DNA of 64,000 nucleotides from CAG-791 sp963605745 (GCA_963605745.1 CAVCWT010000004.1:30858-94857); one strand, 5' to 3'; numbered from the stretch's first letter, positions 25,786 through 35,668 are shown. Program-made: numbers and translations. Notes: generated from the letters alone by a model not told the origin.

Positions 25786-26723
25786 GCTTTATTTCCTTCC
25801 CCTGTCAGTGCCAGGAATACATCCTCAAGAGACTTCTCCTCCCTTGTGATGGACAATACTGCGCCGCCGGCATAGACCGCCGCACGCGAAACCGCTGGGC
25901 GAAGGTCGTCTTTTTGCTCGGATACGATGCTGTACCGAAGGCTTCCGTCCGCTTCCTTTTGCACCTTCACCTTTGCAGCACCTGCGATGGATTCCAGAGC
26001 CTTGGTCAGGCTCGCCTCATCTCCTGCAACATGCAGCTGAATTCTCTGTGAGGTTGTCATGCGGGACTGCAGGTTCTCCGGCGTATCGCTGGCAACCAGC
26101 TTTCCTTCATGGATAATCCAGACATAGTCTGCAATGGCGCTGATGTCGGAAAGGATGTGGGAGCTGATGATGATTGTGTGATCCTTTTTCATGGACCGGA
26201 TATAGTCGAACATCTCCCGCTGCTGCTCCGGATCCAGGCCCGCTGTCGGCTCATCCAGGATCAGATTTTCCGGATTCCCAAGGAGTGCCTGTGCAAGGCC
26301 GACTCTCTGCCGGTAGCCCTTGGAAAGATTCCGGATCAGCCTCCCCTCCACATCCAGAATATCCGCTGCATCCATGACATTCGCGGCCGCATCGCTCCGG
26401 TCCAGTGCCGGAATCCCTTTTAGCTCCGCTGCAAAATACAGATATTCCCTCACCGTCATATCCGTGTACACCGGCGGAATCTCCGGAAGATAGCCAATCT
26501 TTTGTTTAGCCTCCTCGGCGTCCCGTTGGAGATCCAGCTCATCAATCAGGATCACACCGTCTGTCGGTGCCAGATATCCTGTCATCATATTCATCGTCGT
26601 GGATTTCCCTGCTCCGTTAGGCCCCAGGAATCCATAGATTCTCCCGGGCTCTGCCCGAAAGCTCAGATCGCTGACGGCGGTACGGGTGCCGTAGCGTTTG
26701 GTTAGGTGCTGCACTTCGATCAT
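25782..26723 (-). CDS. ABC exporter ATP-binding protein, GldA-like
   Basis: A 313-residue ABC ATPase. Walker A is GPNGAGKSTT, the signature is LSKGYRQRVGLAQ, Walker B is LILDEPTAGLDP and the switch histidine is in IISSH. The C-terminal 90 residues form the usual exporter-specific extension. AGGAGG precedes the ATG. It is the first gene of an ATPase, GldFG fusion, DUF4340 operon. Confidence 0.92.
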   Translation of the reverse strand: MIEVQHLTKRYGTRTAVSDLSFRAEPGRIYGFLGPNGAGKSTTMNMMTGYLAPTDGVILIDELDLQRDAEEAKQKIGYLPEIPPVYTDMTVREYLYFAAELKGIPALDRSDAAANVMDAADILDVEGRLIRNLSKGYRQRVGLAQALLGNPENLILDEPTAGLDPEQQREMFDYIRSMKKDHTIIISSHILSDISAIADYVWIIHEGKLVASDTPENLQSRMTTSQRIQLHVAGDEASLTKALESIAGAAKVKVQKEADGSLRYSIVSEQKDDLRPAVSRAAVYAGGAVLSITREEKSLEDVFLALTGEGNKA

Positions 26724-26830
26724 TGGTTTCCTCCTTGGCGGCTAATTGCTGTACCCGCACATACTACCCTGCAGATGTGTTCGTTTCGTCATGAAACTGT
26801 GACGAGATTGTGAAGTGTAGTACAATAAAG

Positions 26831-26850
26831 GCATCTATTTAGCACCAGGA
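26831..26850 (+). repeat. Repeat-terminus remnant that supplies the pepM18 ribosome site
   Basis: GCATCTATTTAGCACCAGG is the outer end of the dispersed palindromic repeat (compare GTATCTGTTTAGCACCAGG at 22556). Here it stands alone, 12 bp before the M18 gene, and its last bases form the AGGAG ribosome binding site of that gene. Confidence 0.6.
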
Positions 26851-26861
26851 GAAAACAGTTC

Positions 26862-28259
26862 ATGAATTCTTGTAAGGAAAGCTTTACGGACACTGGCCTG
26901 ATTCCGGATCTCATGGAGTTTCTGGATGAGAGTCCGGTTGCCCTTTTTGCTGCAGACAACATTGCAAAGCGGCTTCTGGCCGCCGGATATCAGTCTCTTT
27001 GTGAAGGGGATGCCTGGAATCTGCAGCCTGGCGGCCGTTACTATGTCATGCGAAACGGCACAGCAGTCATTGCCTTCCGGATTCCTGCGGATGTAAAACC
27101 TGCAGCAGGGTATCATATTGTGGCAAGCCACCTGGATTCGCCTTGCTTTCGCATTAAGAGCAATGCCGAGATCGTTGTGGAGAACCAGTATGTCACCCTG
27201 AACGTTGAGAAATACGGCGGCATGATTCTCTCCACCTGGCTGGATCGTCCACTCTCTGTCGCAGGGCGCGTTCTCGTTCGCTCCGCAAAGGGAATCGAAT
27301 CCAGGCTCGTCAATATAGACCGCGACCTTCTCGTCATCCCCAGCGTTGCGATTCACATGAACCGCAATGTCAATGATGGTTATAAATGGGATATGAAACA
27401 GGACCTTCGCCCTCTTCTGACAGGACTCCCTGCGCCGGCCCCGATAGCCCAGCCTTCCCAGCTCTTTCATGCTCTCATTGCAGAGGAAGCCGGCGTCTTA
27501 CCGGAGGACATCATCGATACCGATCTCTATCTTTACAACAGACAAAAGGCAGCGCTTACCGGACTCCATGGAGAGTTCCTCTCCAGCGGCAGGCTCGACG
27601 ATCTGCAATGTGCCTATTCCTCTTTGCAAGGCTTCCTTGCTGCAGATAAGGCACAGCCATCTGCAGCTACGGAACAGGCCGGCCCTGCCATTGCCGTTTA
27701 CTGCGCCCTCGACAACGAAGAGGTCGGCAGCATGACCAAACAAGGCGCGGATTCCTCCTTCCTTCGGGATACACTCAGCCGCATCGCAGAGAGGCTTGGG
27801 TACTCGGGCGAGGATCTTTGCCGCGGCATTGCCTCCAGCTTTATGATTTCTGCAGACAATGCCCATGCCGTTCACCCCAATCATCCGGAGCTCGAGGATC
27901 CCACACACCGCCCGGTTCTGAACGGCGGCATCGTCATTAAATACAGCGCCAACCAGAAATATACGACCGATGCCGTCTCCGGTGCTGTCATGAAGGAGCT
28001 CTGCCGCACAGCCGGTGCTGCGTTCCAGATTTTCTACAACCGATCGGATCTCCTGGGCGGCTCCACCCTCGGCAACATCTCAGGAACGCAGCTGTCCTTG
28101 AATACGGTAGACATCGGCCTTCCTCAGCTCGCCATGCACTCTGCCTACGAAACTGCCGGCACAAGGGATGCGGAGGATCTGGCAGCCGTCTGCAAAGTCT
28201 TTTACCAGGGCAGCATCCGGGCCGGTCATGACGGCAGCTATGAACTAAGGTTCCACTAA
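26862..28259 (+). CDS. M18-family aminopeptidase
   Basis: A cytoplasmic metallo-aminopeptidase of the aspartyl/lysine type. The 465-residue protein has the zinc motifs of family M18: ASHLDSPCF (His90, Asp92), LDNEEVGS (Glu pair), SADNAHAVHPNH (bridging Asp) and LAMHSAYE (His) near the C-terminus. AGGAG lies 10 nt before the ATG. It is transcribed alone and ends at a terminator. Confidence 0.95.
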   Translation: MNSCKESFTDTGLIPDLMEFLDESPVALFAADNIAKRLLAAGYQSLCEGDAWNLQPGGRYYVMRNGTAVIAFRIPADVKPAAGYHIVASHLDSPCFRIKSNAEIVVENQYVTLNVEKYGGMILSTWLDRPLSVAGRVLVRSAKGIESRLVNIDRDLLVIPSVAIHMNRNVNDGYKWDMKQDLRPLLTGLPAPAPIAQPSQLFHALIAEEAGVLPEDIIDTDLYLYNRQKAALTGLHGEFLSSGRLDDLQCAYSSLQGFLAADKAQPSAATEQAGPAIAVYCALDNEEVGSMTKQGADSSFLRDTLSRIAERLGYSGEDLCRGIASSFMISADNAHAVHPNHPELEDPTHRPVLNGGIVIKYSANQKYTTDAVSGAVMKELCRTAGAAFQIFYNRSDLLGGSTLGNISGTQLSLNTVDIGLPQLAMHSAYETAGTRDAEDLAAVCKVFYQGSIRAGHDGSYELRFH

Positions 28260-28327
28260 GCTTTCACGAAGCTTCAATGGAGATTTCAACGAGCTTATAC
28301 TGAACGTTGTGTCTGTTTAATACTTGC

Positions 28328-28360
28328 AGAGCGGCAGAATTCACAAGATTCTGCCGCTCT
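28328..28360 (+). terminator. Terminator after the M18 aminopeptidase gene
   Basis: AGAGCGGCAGAAT pairs perfectly with ATTCTGCCGCTCT, followed by TTTATTG. It lies about 70 bp after the stop. The rest of the 300-bp gap up to 28561 shows no gene or further structure that I can support. Confidence 0.85.
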
Positions 28361-28561
28361 TTATTGTCGTTTATGAACATTTCACACAATAGAAATGGAT
28401 TTTAGCGGGTGCCGATCTTATAATGAAATCAGAGTCGTTTTCTACCTGTTATCGGCTCGCTTTTCGATCACAAAGGCTGCGCAGACAACAAGCTCTGCTG
28501 CGGCAAGAATACACTCTGGTACCATTACGGAATTTGCCTGTACCAGGGACAGGAGGACACT

Positions 28562-29152
28562 ATGACATCATCCACTACCGATACAACGCCAATTCACGTT
28601 GCTCTTTTCCTCGCAGACGGCTGTGAGGAAATCGAGGCCCTCACCGTTGCAGATCTTTTGTATCGATCCGGCATTCCCTGCACCACCGTTTCTGTGATGG
28701 GACGGCCCACAGTCACCTCTTCCCATAAGATTGTGATTACTGCAGATACTGTCATCGAGGACATCGATCCGGAGGATTACAGCATGCTGGTTTTGCCGGG
28801 AGGGATTCCGGGAACGCCGAATCTGGCCGCCTGCCAAAAGCTCACAGAGGCCGTCACCTCCTTTGCCGGACGAGGCGATAAAGGAAAGGCCGTTGCCGCC
28901 ATCTGTGCAGCTCCCTCCATCCTGGCAAACCTTGGAATCCTCGAAGGCAAAGATGCCACCTGCAACCCTTGCGTCAATGACGTTCTTGAAGAAAAAGGTG
29001 CGCACCGCACAGAGGATCCCGCTGTCACCTGCGGCAATGTGATTACCAGCCGCGGCATGGGAACTGCCATTGATTTCGGCCTTGCCATCGTTTCCTACTA
29101 CAAGGGGGCCGAGGCCGCCGATGCCCTCGCCGGAAAGATTCTCTACCGCTGA
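28562..29152 (+). CDS. DJ-1/PfpI-family protein
   Basis: A 196-residue member of the DJ-1 (YajL/ThiJ) family. The nucleophile-elbow cysteine is Cys115 in VAAICAAPSIL, and the partner glutamate is in DGCEEIEAL (residues 19-27). VLPGGIPGTPNL and TSRGMGTAIDF are further family blocks. Proposed roles of the family are protein or metabolite repair and oxidative-stress protection. AGGAGG 5 nt upstream sets the start. Confidence 0.92.
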   Translation: MTSSTTDTTPIHVALFLADGCEEIEALTVADLLYRSGIPCTTVSVMGRPTVTSSHKIVITADTVIEDIDPEDYSMLVLPGGIPGTPNLAACQKLTEAVTSFAGRGDKGKAVAAICAAPSILANLGILEGKDATCNPCVNDVLEEKGAHRTEDPAVTCGNVITSRGMGTAIDFGLAIVSYYKGAEAADALAGKILYR

Positions 29153-29294
29153 TAACCGCCCTTTCCTGCCAGCGACAACGGAAAGCCTCTTTTGGGGCCG
29201 TTCTTTGTGGTCACCTCAATGCTGCGATTTGCTCCTGAGCGAGGGCAATCGCTTTTGTCCACCGGCAGCAGCTCGCTCAGAAATGAGGATTTCT

Positions 29295-29717
29295 ATGAAT
29301 ATTCTCTTTTTCCTGAAACCGAAGGCCGAGCTCGATCTCGTTTACGAAGATGACACCATCGGCATGGCGATGGATCGAATTGAAGATCATCAATTCTCTT
29401 CTATTCCCATGATCAATGAGAAATCCGGCAAATATCTCGGAACTCTCAGCGAGGGAGATCTTCTCCGTGCCCTTCAAAGGAGTGAGGAACAGGGCATCCT
29501 CTCCTGCGAAAACCGCTCGGTCATGACCGTTCGCCGTAAACGAGATTACAAATGCGTCCGCGCTGACTCTGATATGGAAGAGCTATTTCGCTATGTGACC
29601 GAGCAGAACTTTGTCCCTGTTGTCGATGACACCGGTGTTCTCATTGGCATTGTCCTGCGCTCCACCATTCTGGAATTCCTCTTCTCCCGCCTCGAGGCGC
29701 ACGAATATCTGATGTAG
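29295..29717 (+). CDS. Stand-alone CBS-domain pair protein
   Basis: A 140-residue protein made of two CBS domains (about 8-65 and 77-135). The first ends in YLGTLSEGDLLRAL, the second in VLIGIVLRSTILEFL, the usual strand-helix ends. CBS pairs bind adenine nucleotides and act as sensors. The start at 29295 has GAGG 7 nt before it; another ATG 12 nt upstream is in frame. It follows the DJ-1 gene by about 140 bp. Confidence 0.85.
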   Translation: MNILFFLKPKAELDLVYEDDTIGMAMDRIEDHQFSSIPMINEKSGKYLGTLSEGDLLRALQRSEEQGILSCENRSVMTVRRKRDYKCVRADSDMEELFRYVTEQNFVPVVDDTGVLIGIVLRSTILEFLFSRLEAHEYLM

Positions 29718-29748
29718 TTTTTCCTTCGGAAAACCTCGATGCCAAAAC

Positions 29749-29791
29749 AGCACCGGATGCAAATTCCATCTCTGGCCTTTGCACCCGGTGC
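29749..29791. terminator. Bidirectional terminator between CBS and alpha-xylosidase genes
   Basis: AGCACCGG-a-TGCAAA pairs with TTTGCA-c-CCGGTGCT. T-rich runs follow on both strands (TTTCTTGTTTT on plus, GTTTTGG on minus), so it can serve both convergent genes. Just upstream, TTCGGAAAACCTCGATG is a 17-bp match to an inner part of repeat copy B. Confidence 0.8.
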
Positions 29792-29851
29792 TTTCTTGTT
29801 TTCCGTTTATATTTACTGTCTGATTCTTTTGTTTCAGAAGATTCGCATCGC

Positions 29852-32197
29852 TCAAAGCTCTACGACGGTCTCTCCGTTCAGCTCAGCACTTACCTTGTTC
29901 CCATTCTCCGTAATGATTTCGAGTACAGCACCTGCAATCTTCCCTTCTGCCACGGCCGTCACCTTATTGCCTTCCCTTGTGGCCCTTACAACAGCCGCTG
30001 TCTCGCCGCTTAGATCCGGAATCTCGCAGACCGCAGTCTCACCATCCACCGGCAGATACAGACGCAGCGTCGGATGATCGCTATAATCATAATCCGGAAC
30101 GTCCTTATGGCTGCCGAAGGCAACCAAAGATCCCTCGCGAACAAAAACAGGCAGGTTCATGTAAGAGTAGGTCTTCTCATACCAGCTGCCGCCGCCTAGA
30201 ATCTCACCGTCAATGAGACCGACCCATTTACCGGTTCTCTTGCCGGACTCTCCCTTCTGCACACCCGGCAGATAGAAACGCCCGAGGCTCTCCTCATTAA
30301 AGATCGGCGCCACAAGGACAGAATCTCCCAGCATATACTGCAGATCCAGATAACGGCACGCCGGATCCTGCGGGAACTGGAACGGCATCGGACGCATCAC
30401 CGGGACACCGGTTCTGTGTGCCGCACCGGCCAGCTGATAATAGTACGGCATCATGCTGCACTTGAGCTCGCTGAAGAAACGGACCACATCATTGGACTCA
30501 TCATCAAAGATCCACGGTACGCGGTAGGAATCCGACCCATGGAGTCTTGAATGTGTGGAGAATAATCCGAACTGTGCCCATCTCTTGTAAAGATCTGGGG
30601 TCGCTGTTTTTTCGAATCCGGAAATATCGTGGCTCCAGAAGGCAAAGCCGCTCATCATAAAGGACAATCCGGCATGCATGGTCTCTGCCATAGAGCCGTA
30701 GGTTGCCTCACAATCACCGCCCCAATGAATCGGGAATTTCTGACTTCCGGCCGTTGCACTGCGGGCGAACAGGACCGCATTTCCCTTGCCCTTTGCCTCC
30801 TCCAGCGTCGTGAATACCAGCTTGTTATACAGATAGGTATAGTAGTTGTGCATCGAAACCGGATCACTGCCGTCATAATAGGTCACATCAATCGGAATTC
30901 TCTCGCCAAAGTCGGTCTTGATGGCATCAATGCCGGCATCCAAAAGGCCGCGAACCTTGCCGGCATACCATTCGCAGGCCTCCGGATTCGTAAAGTCCAC
31001 AATGGCCAGTCCGGGCTGCCAGTTATCGACCTGCTTTACACCTTTTCCGTCCCCTCGCATCAGGAAATACCCTCTTGCTGCGCCCTCACGGAACATCTCG
31101 GTATCCTGCGCCACATACGGATTGATCCAGCAGCACAGCTTCAGCCCCTTATCATGGTAGCGCTGAATCATGCCCTTTACATCGGAGAATACGGCCGGAT
31201 CCCAGGTAAAATCACACCAATGCAGTGCTCGCAGCCAGTAGCAGTCAAAATGGAACACGCGCAGCGGAATCTGACGCTCCTCCATACCGCCGATCAGCTT
31301 GTTCGTTGTATTCTCATCATAGCTGGGCTTAAAGCTCGTGGACAGCCACAGGCCAAAGCTCCATGCAGGAGGCAGTGCCGGACGTCCGGTCAGCGCAGTA
31401 TATACCTGAATGATCTCCGCCGGAGTCTCGCCGTACATGATATGCATGCGCAGCTGCTCACCGGGAACCGAGCATCCCACAAAGCCCACCTTCTCCGAGC
31501 AGATTTCATAAGAGACCTGACCGGAATGATCGGTGAACACACCATAACCCTCACTGCTCATATAGAAGGGAATGTTCTTATATCCGATGTCACTGGCCGT
31601 GCCGCCGTCCTCATTCCAGATGTTGACCGTCTGGCCGTTTTTGACAAAAGGTGTGAAACGCTCACCAAAGCCATAGATGGTCTCTCCCGGCTTTACCGAC
31701 AGTTCTGTCAGCATATACGCTTCGTAATCCTGCTCAAAGTAATGAGGGTCCATGCGCAGCCTGGAAGGAGATCCGTTCACGCGCATATATCCAATGTTGC
31801 GGAAATTGGTTCCCGTGAGACGTTTTCCTTTCGCCTCAAAGGAAATGGCGCAGGTTTCACGATTGACACGCACCGTCATATCCCCTGCTGTCATGACCGC
31901 TTCGTTCTCATCAACGGATAACGTCACCTCATCCGGATTCTCGGTCAGCTCAAAGCGGGGTTCCTTACTGTCATAGCCTGCAAAATGTGTTGTTGTCATT
32001 GCAATATCGTTGTGCCCTGCCGAAACGATATCGATATAGAGAACCGTCAGATCCAGTGCATCCGCCCTCGTTCGGATCGGCCGCTCCGGCGCTGCAATCC
32101 GCATTCCGTGCGGAATTTCCTCTACCGTGAAGGCCTGGGACGCAAAGGACGCCTTCACGTTCTCGCTCCGAAGCCAGTAACCGTCTGTGAATTTCAT
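29852..32197 (-). CDS. GH31 alpha-xylosidase (YicI-like)
   Basis: It releases alpha-linked xylose from xyloglucan oligosaccharides such as isoprimeverose. The 781-residue protein has the nucleophile Asp429 in IKTDFGERIP and the acid/base Asp495 in HWGGDCEATY, each 13 residues beyond its counterpart in E. coli YicI. There is no signal peptide, so substrates must be imported. It is last in a permease, permease, binding-protein, alpha-xylosidase gene run. AGGAGG sets the start. Confidence 0.95.
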   Translation of the reverse strand: MKFTDGYWLRSENVKASFASQAFTVEEIPHGMRIAAPERPIRTRADALDLTVLYIDIVSAGHNDIAMTTTHFAGYDSKEPRFELTENPDEVTLSVDENEAVMTAGDMTVRVNRETCAISFEAKGKRLTGTNFRNIGYMRVNGSPSRLRMDPHYFEQDYEAYMLTELSVKPGETIYGFGERFTPFVKNGQTVNIWNEDGGTASDIGYKNIPFYMSSEGYGVFTDHSGQVSYEICSEKVGFVGCSVPGEQLRMHIMYGETPAEIIQVYTALTGRPALPPAWSFGLWLSTSFKPSYDENTTNKLIGGMEERQIPLRVFHFDCYWLRALHWCDFTWDPAVFSDVKGMIQRYHDKGLKLCCWINPYVAQDTEMFREGAARGYFLMRGDGKGVKQVDNWQPGLAIVDFTNPEACEWYAGKVRGLLDAGIDAIKTDFGERIPIDVTYYDGSDPVSMHNYYTYLYNKLVFTTLEEAKGKGNAVLFARSATAGSQKFPIHWGGDCEATYGSMAETMHAGLSFMMSGFAFWSHDISGFEKTATPDLYKRWAQFGLFSTHSRLHGSDSYRVPWIFDDESNDVVRFFSELKCSMMPYYYQLAGAAHRTGVPVMRPMPFQFPQDPACRYLDLQYMLGDSVLVAPIFNEESLGRFYLPGVQKGESGKRTGKWVGLIDGEILGGGSWYEKTYSYMNLPVFVREGSLVAFGSHKDVPDYDYSDHPTLRLYLPVDGETAVCEIPDLSGETAAVVRATREGNKVTAVAEGKIAGAVLEIITENGNKVSAELNGETVVEL

Positions 32198-32305
32198 ACT
32201 ACCCTCCTGAATCGTTACAAAGTGTTATTGATACCCAAACACGACATACCTCAACGAATTCCATGCGCCTGTAAAAGCCACCTTTATCATGTATATTCGA
32301 TAAAT

Positions 32306-32336
32306 GAAGGCAGAAGAGCTTCGCCCCTCTGCCTTC
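32306..32336 (-). terminator. Hairpin between binding-protein and alpha-xylosidase genes
   Basis: GAAGGCAGA pairs with TCTGCCTTC, followed on the minus strand by CATTTATCG. The T run is weak, so it may only lower read-through from the highly expressed binding protein into the hydrolase gene. Confidence 0.45.
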
Positions 32337-32446
32337 TCGTCAGCTCCCGCAATTTCTGTCATCCTATACTGTCATAGAGCTGTATCGCCCGTTGTCATCA
32401 TGACATCCGAAAACGACCATGGATCATATCTGTGTCTGTCTTTTAC

Positions 32447-33826
32447 TTACTGTGCTGCACCATCAATCTCATGCCAGCTCTTCTCGATCTGCTCACAGGT
32501 TGCATCCTTGTCGGTGGTTCCTGCTACATAGCCCTGCATTGCCTCACCAAATGCCTGATTGAAGCTATCGGTAGAGTAGCAGATGGACAGATCGCCGGAG
32601 CCCTTCTCGTCAACCGATGCCTTTCCCTGCTCAATGATGGTGTACTCGGACTGTTTGTCCGTCTTGATGGGCGGAACAACGCCTGCAACATCTGTAAACC
32701 AGCTCTGGCCATAGTCAGAGGTGTACCACCAGTTTACAAAGTGAAGAACTGCATCCAGATTGTCAGAATCCTTATATACATGCAGTGCCTGATCCGATCC
32801 GGATACCACCTGGCAGTCTGCTGCATCATCCGATACCGGATATCCGCCAAAGCCGATGTTCAGATCCGGATTGATTGCCAGAAGGTCTGCCTCAACCCAT
32901 GCGCCCTGACCGGTCATAAATGCTGTATTTCCTGCTGCAAATGCCTGCTCCTGACCGGCAAGATCCGTCTCGAGCGGCTTGTCATCCCCATATGCTACCA
33001 GCGTATCGATGTAATCAAACCAGTTGTCATACAGAACCGAGTATTCCGAGATCTTAGCCTCTCCTGCCTGGAACTTGGCAACCATGTCAGAGGTTACCTC
33101 TCCGTTTGCCTTTGCTGCTGCATTCAGGAAATCCATGGCATCGTGCTTGTAAACCCACCATTCCATGAGACCATTCGTGGTAGCCTGATAACCCTTTGCC
33201 TCTACGGCCTCGCAGGCTGCCTTGAACTCCTCGAGTGTCTGCGGAGCAGAGATGCCGCACTCATCCAGAATATCCTGGTTCCAGATCAAGCCAAAGTAGT
33301 TGCCTTTGATGGCAAGTCCATAGCAGCCGGTTCCGCCCTCTTCTGCCGAGGTCATTGCCGCTGCAACGCCGTCATCCATTGCATCAACAATCGGCTGACC
33401 GGTCAGATCATAGGAATACTCGCGGTAGGTATCAATTTCCATTCCCGATGTAGAGGAGAAGATATCCGGAACATCACCGGAGTTAATCTTTGCCTTCAGC
33501 AGAGTAGGATAATCATTCTGTGTCGTCTCGTAATTGATGGTTACGTTCGGAGCAACGTTCTGATACTCCTCAATCAGAGTATTCATTGCGTCAGCGTACT
33601 CCGGAGAAGAAATGAAGACATAAATCTCTCCGCTGTCTGCAGAGTAGTCTGTCTCGCCGGAGGCATCCTCCGCTGTCTCCTCTGCTGCCGCTTCGGTTGA
33701 CTCCTCTGCTGCCTCTGTCTGTGCTGCGGCGGATTCTGCTGTCGAACTCTCAGAGGATCCGCAGCCAGCCAGCATTCCTGCTGCCATCATGCCGGCCAAC
33801 ACTGTTGCCAATACCTTTTTCTTCAT
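32447..33826 (-). CDS. Sugar ABC transporter substrate-binding lipoprotein
   Basis: A 459-residue extracellular lipoprotein of the solute-binding family 1 (carbohydrate) class. The lipobox is LAGC at residues 19-22, followed by an Ala/Glu/Ser-rich linker to about 65. The domain then shows the usual FKAACEAVEAKGYQ and AAGNTAFMTGQGAW blocks. AGGAGA precedes the start. Linked to two permeases and an alpha-xylosidase, it probably binds xyloglucan-type oligosaccharides; this is inferred from context. Confidence 0.92.
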   Translation of the reverse strand: MKKKVLATVLAGMMAAGMLAGCGSSESSTAESAAAQTEAAEESTEAAAEETAEDASGETDYSADSGEIYVFISSPEYADAMNTLIEEYQNVAPNVTINYETTQNDYPTLLKAKINSGDVPDIFSSTSGMEIDTYREYSYDLTGQPIVDAMDDGVAAAMTSAEEGGTGCYGLAIKGNYFGLIWNQDILDECGISAPQTLEEFKAACEAVEAKGYQATTNGLMEWWVYKHDAMDFLNAAAKANGEVTSDMVAKFQAGEAKISEYSVLYDNWFDYIDTLVAYGDDKPLETDLAGQEQAFAAGNTAFMTGQGAWVEADLLAINPDLNIGFGGYPVSDDAADCQVVSGSDQALHVYKDSDNLDAVLHFVNWWYTSDYGQSWFTDVAGVVPPIKTDKQSEYTIIEQGKASVDEKGSGDLSICYSTDSFNQAFGEAMQGYVAGTTDKDATCEQIEKSWHEIDGAAQ

Positions 33827-33941
33827 GTTACTCTCCTTTCTTTTGTACCCCTTGCTGGTGGTACGAGCTTACTTCTTAATGAGCGAACATCCAAAAGCCG
33901 GATGTCAGTTCCATTTTCATCTGCTACAGCAGTCAGAATCA

Positions 33942-34781
33942 TTATCCCTTCACCGCACCGGCCACAACGCCCTCAACGATGTATTTCTGCAGGAAGATGA
34001 ATACCAGAATAGACGGGAATACCGCCAGCACCATGCCGGTCATGGCATATTGCCACTGCGTATTCATCTGTCCGACAAAGGTGTAGGCTGCCAGGATCAA
34101 CGTCTTCGTCTTATTGCTGGAGTTTACCATCAGCAAAGGGAGCAGGAAGTCATTCCAGATCCACATGATATCCAGCACCATAACCGTCACTGTTACTGAC
34201 TTCAGCAGTGGGAAAATAACGGAAACAAAGGTACGAATTGTAGATGCTCCGTCAATCTGTGCGCTTTCATCCAGCTCCTTCGGAATCGTCTTCATGAAAT
34301 TAAAGAAGATGAAAGTAGCCATCGGGATGCCAAAGCCCCAATACTGAATGCCCAGTCCAACCCTCGACCCGGACAAATGAATGACGCTCATTGCCTTCAG
34401 CAATGTGATCATGATCGTCTGAAAAGGGATCAGCATCGGTGTAATCAAAAGCGTATAGGCAAAGCCTGTGTATTTCGTCCTGCGCCGGTCACAGATATAA
34501 GCGGCCAGCGAAGAGAAAAACAGAATTCCCACGATGCCGATGGTGGTAATAATGAGGTTATTTCCCAGCAGCTGCAGATAGTGCATCTTACCTGCAACAT
34601 AGGAATAATTCTCCAGTGTTGCCTCCTTTGGCAATGCAATCGGATCAGCAATGACCTCACCGAACGGCTTAAAAGAGTTCACGAACATCAGGAACACCGG
34701 ATAAATGTAGATCAGAGCAATGACAGTCAGAATAACGATCAGGACGGTCTTGCTGAGCAGACGTTTTGTTTTCCTTGTCAT
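33942..34781 (-). CDS. Sugar ABC transporter permease (MalG/AraQ-like)
   Basis: A 279-residue permease with six spans and the EAA loop LDESAQIDGASTIRTFVSVIFPLL. The last residues AGAVKG are typical of CUT1 permeases. Its ATG overlaps the stop of the upstream permease (TGATG). No ATPase is in the cluster, so it likely uses a shared MsmX-type ATPase. Confidence 0.93.
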   Translation of the reverse strand: MTRKTKRLLSKTVLIVILTVIALIYIYPVFLMFVNSFKPFGEVIADPIALPKEATLENYSYVAGKMHYLQLLGNNLIITTIGIVGILFFSSLAAYICDRRRTKYTGFAYTLLITPMLIPFQTIMITLLKAMSVIHLSGSRVGLGIQYWGFGIPMATFIFFNFMKTIPKELDESAQIDGASTIRTFVSVIFPLLKSVTVTVMVLDIMWIWNDFLLPLLMVNSSNKTKTLILAAYTFVGQMNTQWQYAMTGMVLAVFPSILVFIFLQKYIVEGVVAGAVKG

Positions 34782-35668
34782 CACAGATCAACCTCCTTCC
34801 GGCTCATACCCTTTAATACCAGCTGTGTAACTACCAGCACGAACAGGAAATACAGGATTGCCTCTGCGGATCCCATTCCGTAATTGTTGTTCGTAAATGC
34901 CTCATTGTAGATCTGCAAGGTCGCACTGTAGCTGGCCTTTCCGGGGCCTCCCTTTGTCAATGCCAGAATGATGTCGAATACCTTCAGACCATTTGTCAGC
35001 GACATGAATACGCAGGTCGTCATCGAAGGTCCCAGTAAAGGAAGTGTTACGCGAAAGAACGTCTGCCTTTTATTCGCACCGTCTACGTAGGCTGCCTCCA
35101 GAACATCCGTAGGAACCGCCTGCAGGCCGGCAATGTACAGAACAATGTAGAATCCAAGGGACTGCCACACACCAACCATAACGATGGAGAAAAATACCAT
35201 GCCGGTATCACCCAGCCAGGACAAATTCCAGATCTCCCATCCCGTCAATGCATACAACGACTTAAACCCGGAGGTAAAAATGAATTTCCAGATGAATCCC
35301 ACCACTGTCATACTCATGATATAGGGAATAAAAAACATTCCCCTGTACAGATTCGCCAGCTTGAATTTTTTGGTCAGCGCCACCGCCAGTGCCAGGGCAA
35401 CCACATTAGAAAAAATAACAAACAAGACCGTGTATCGAATGGTGAACCAAAGCGCCGGCAGGAAATCCGAACTCCCCGAAAAAATCTCAGCGAAATTCCG
35501 CAATCCGACAAATACCGGATCCTTTGCAATACCGTTCCACTCTGTCAGTGAGTAATATCCACTCATAATGAACGGAACATACATCATCATGACGACCAGA
35601 ATCACAGCAGGAATTGTGAAAAGGATATTTTCCCTTCGCTCCTTCTGTTTACGTTTGGATACCTTCAT
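34781..35668 (-). CDS. Sugar ABC transporter permease (MalF/UgpA-like)
   Basis: A 295-residue permease with six spans and the EAA loop LEAAYVDGANKRQTFFRVTLPLLGP. AGGAGG 5 nt before the internal ATG sets this start over one 11 codons upstream. It is the first gene of the import operon and is divergent from the sensor-kinase gene. Confidence 0.93.
   Translation of the reverse strand: MKVSKRKQKERRENILFTIPAVILVVMMMYVPFIMSGYYSLTEWNGIAKDPVFVGLRNFAEIFSGSSDFLPALWFTIRYTVLFVIFSNVVALALAVALTKKFKLANLYRGMFFIPYIMSMTVVGFIWKFIFTSGFKSLYALTGWEIWNLSWLGDTGMVFFSIVMVGVWQSLGFYIVLYIAGLQAVPTDVLEAAYVDGANKRQTFFRVTLPLLGPSMTTCVFMSLTNGLKVFDIILALTKGGPGKASYSATLQIYNEAFTNNNYGMGSAEAILYFLFVLVVTQLVLKGMSRKEVDL

Noticed and set aside
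28423..28626. Plus-strand frame overlapping the start of the DJ-1 gene
   Set aside because: It has no ribosome site, has low-complexity basic sequence and overlaps a well supported start in another frame.
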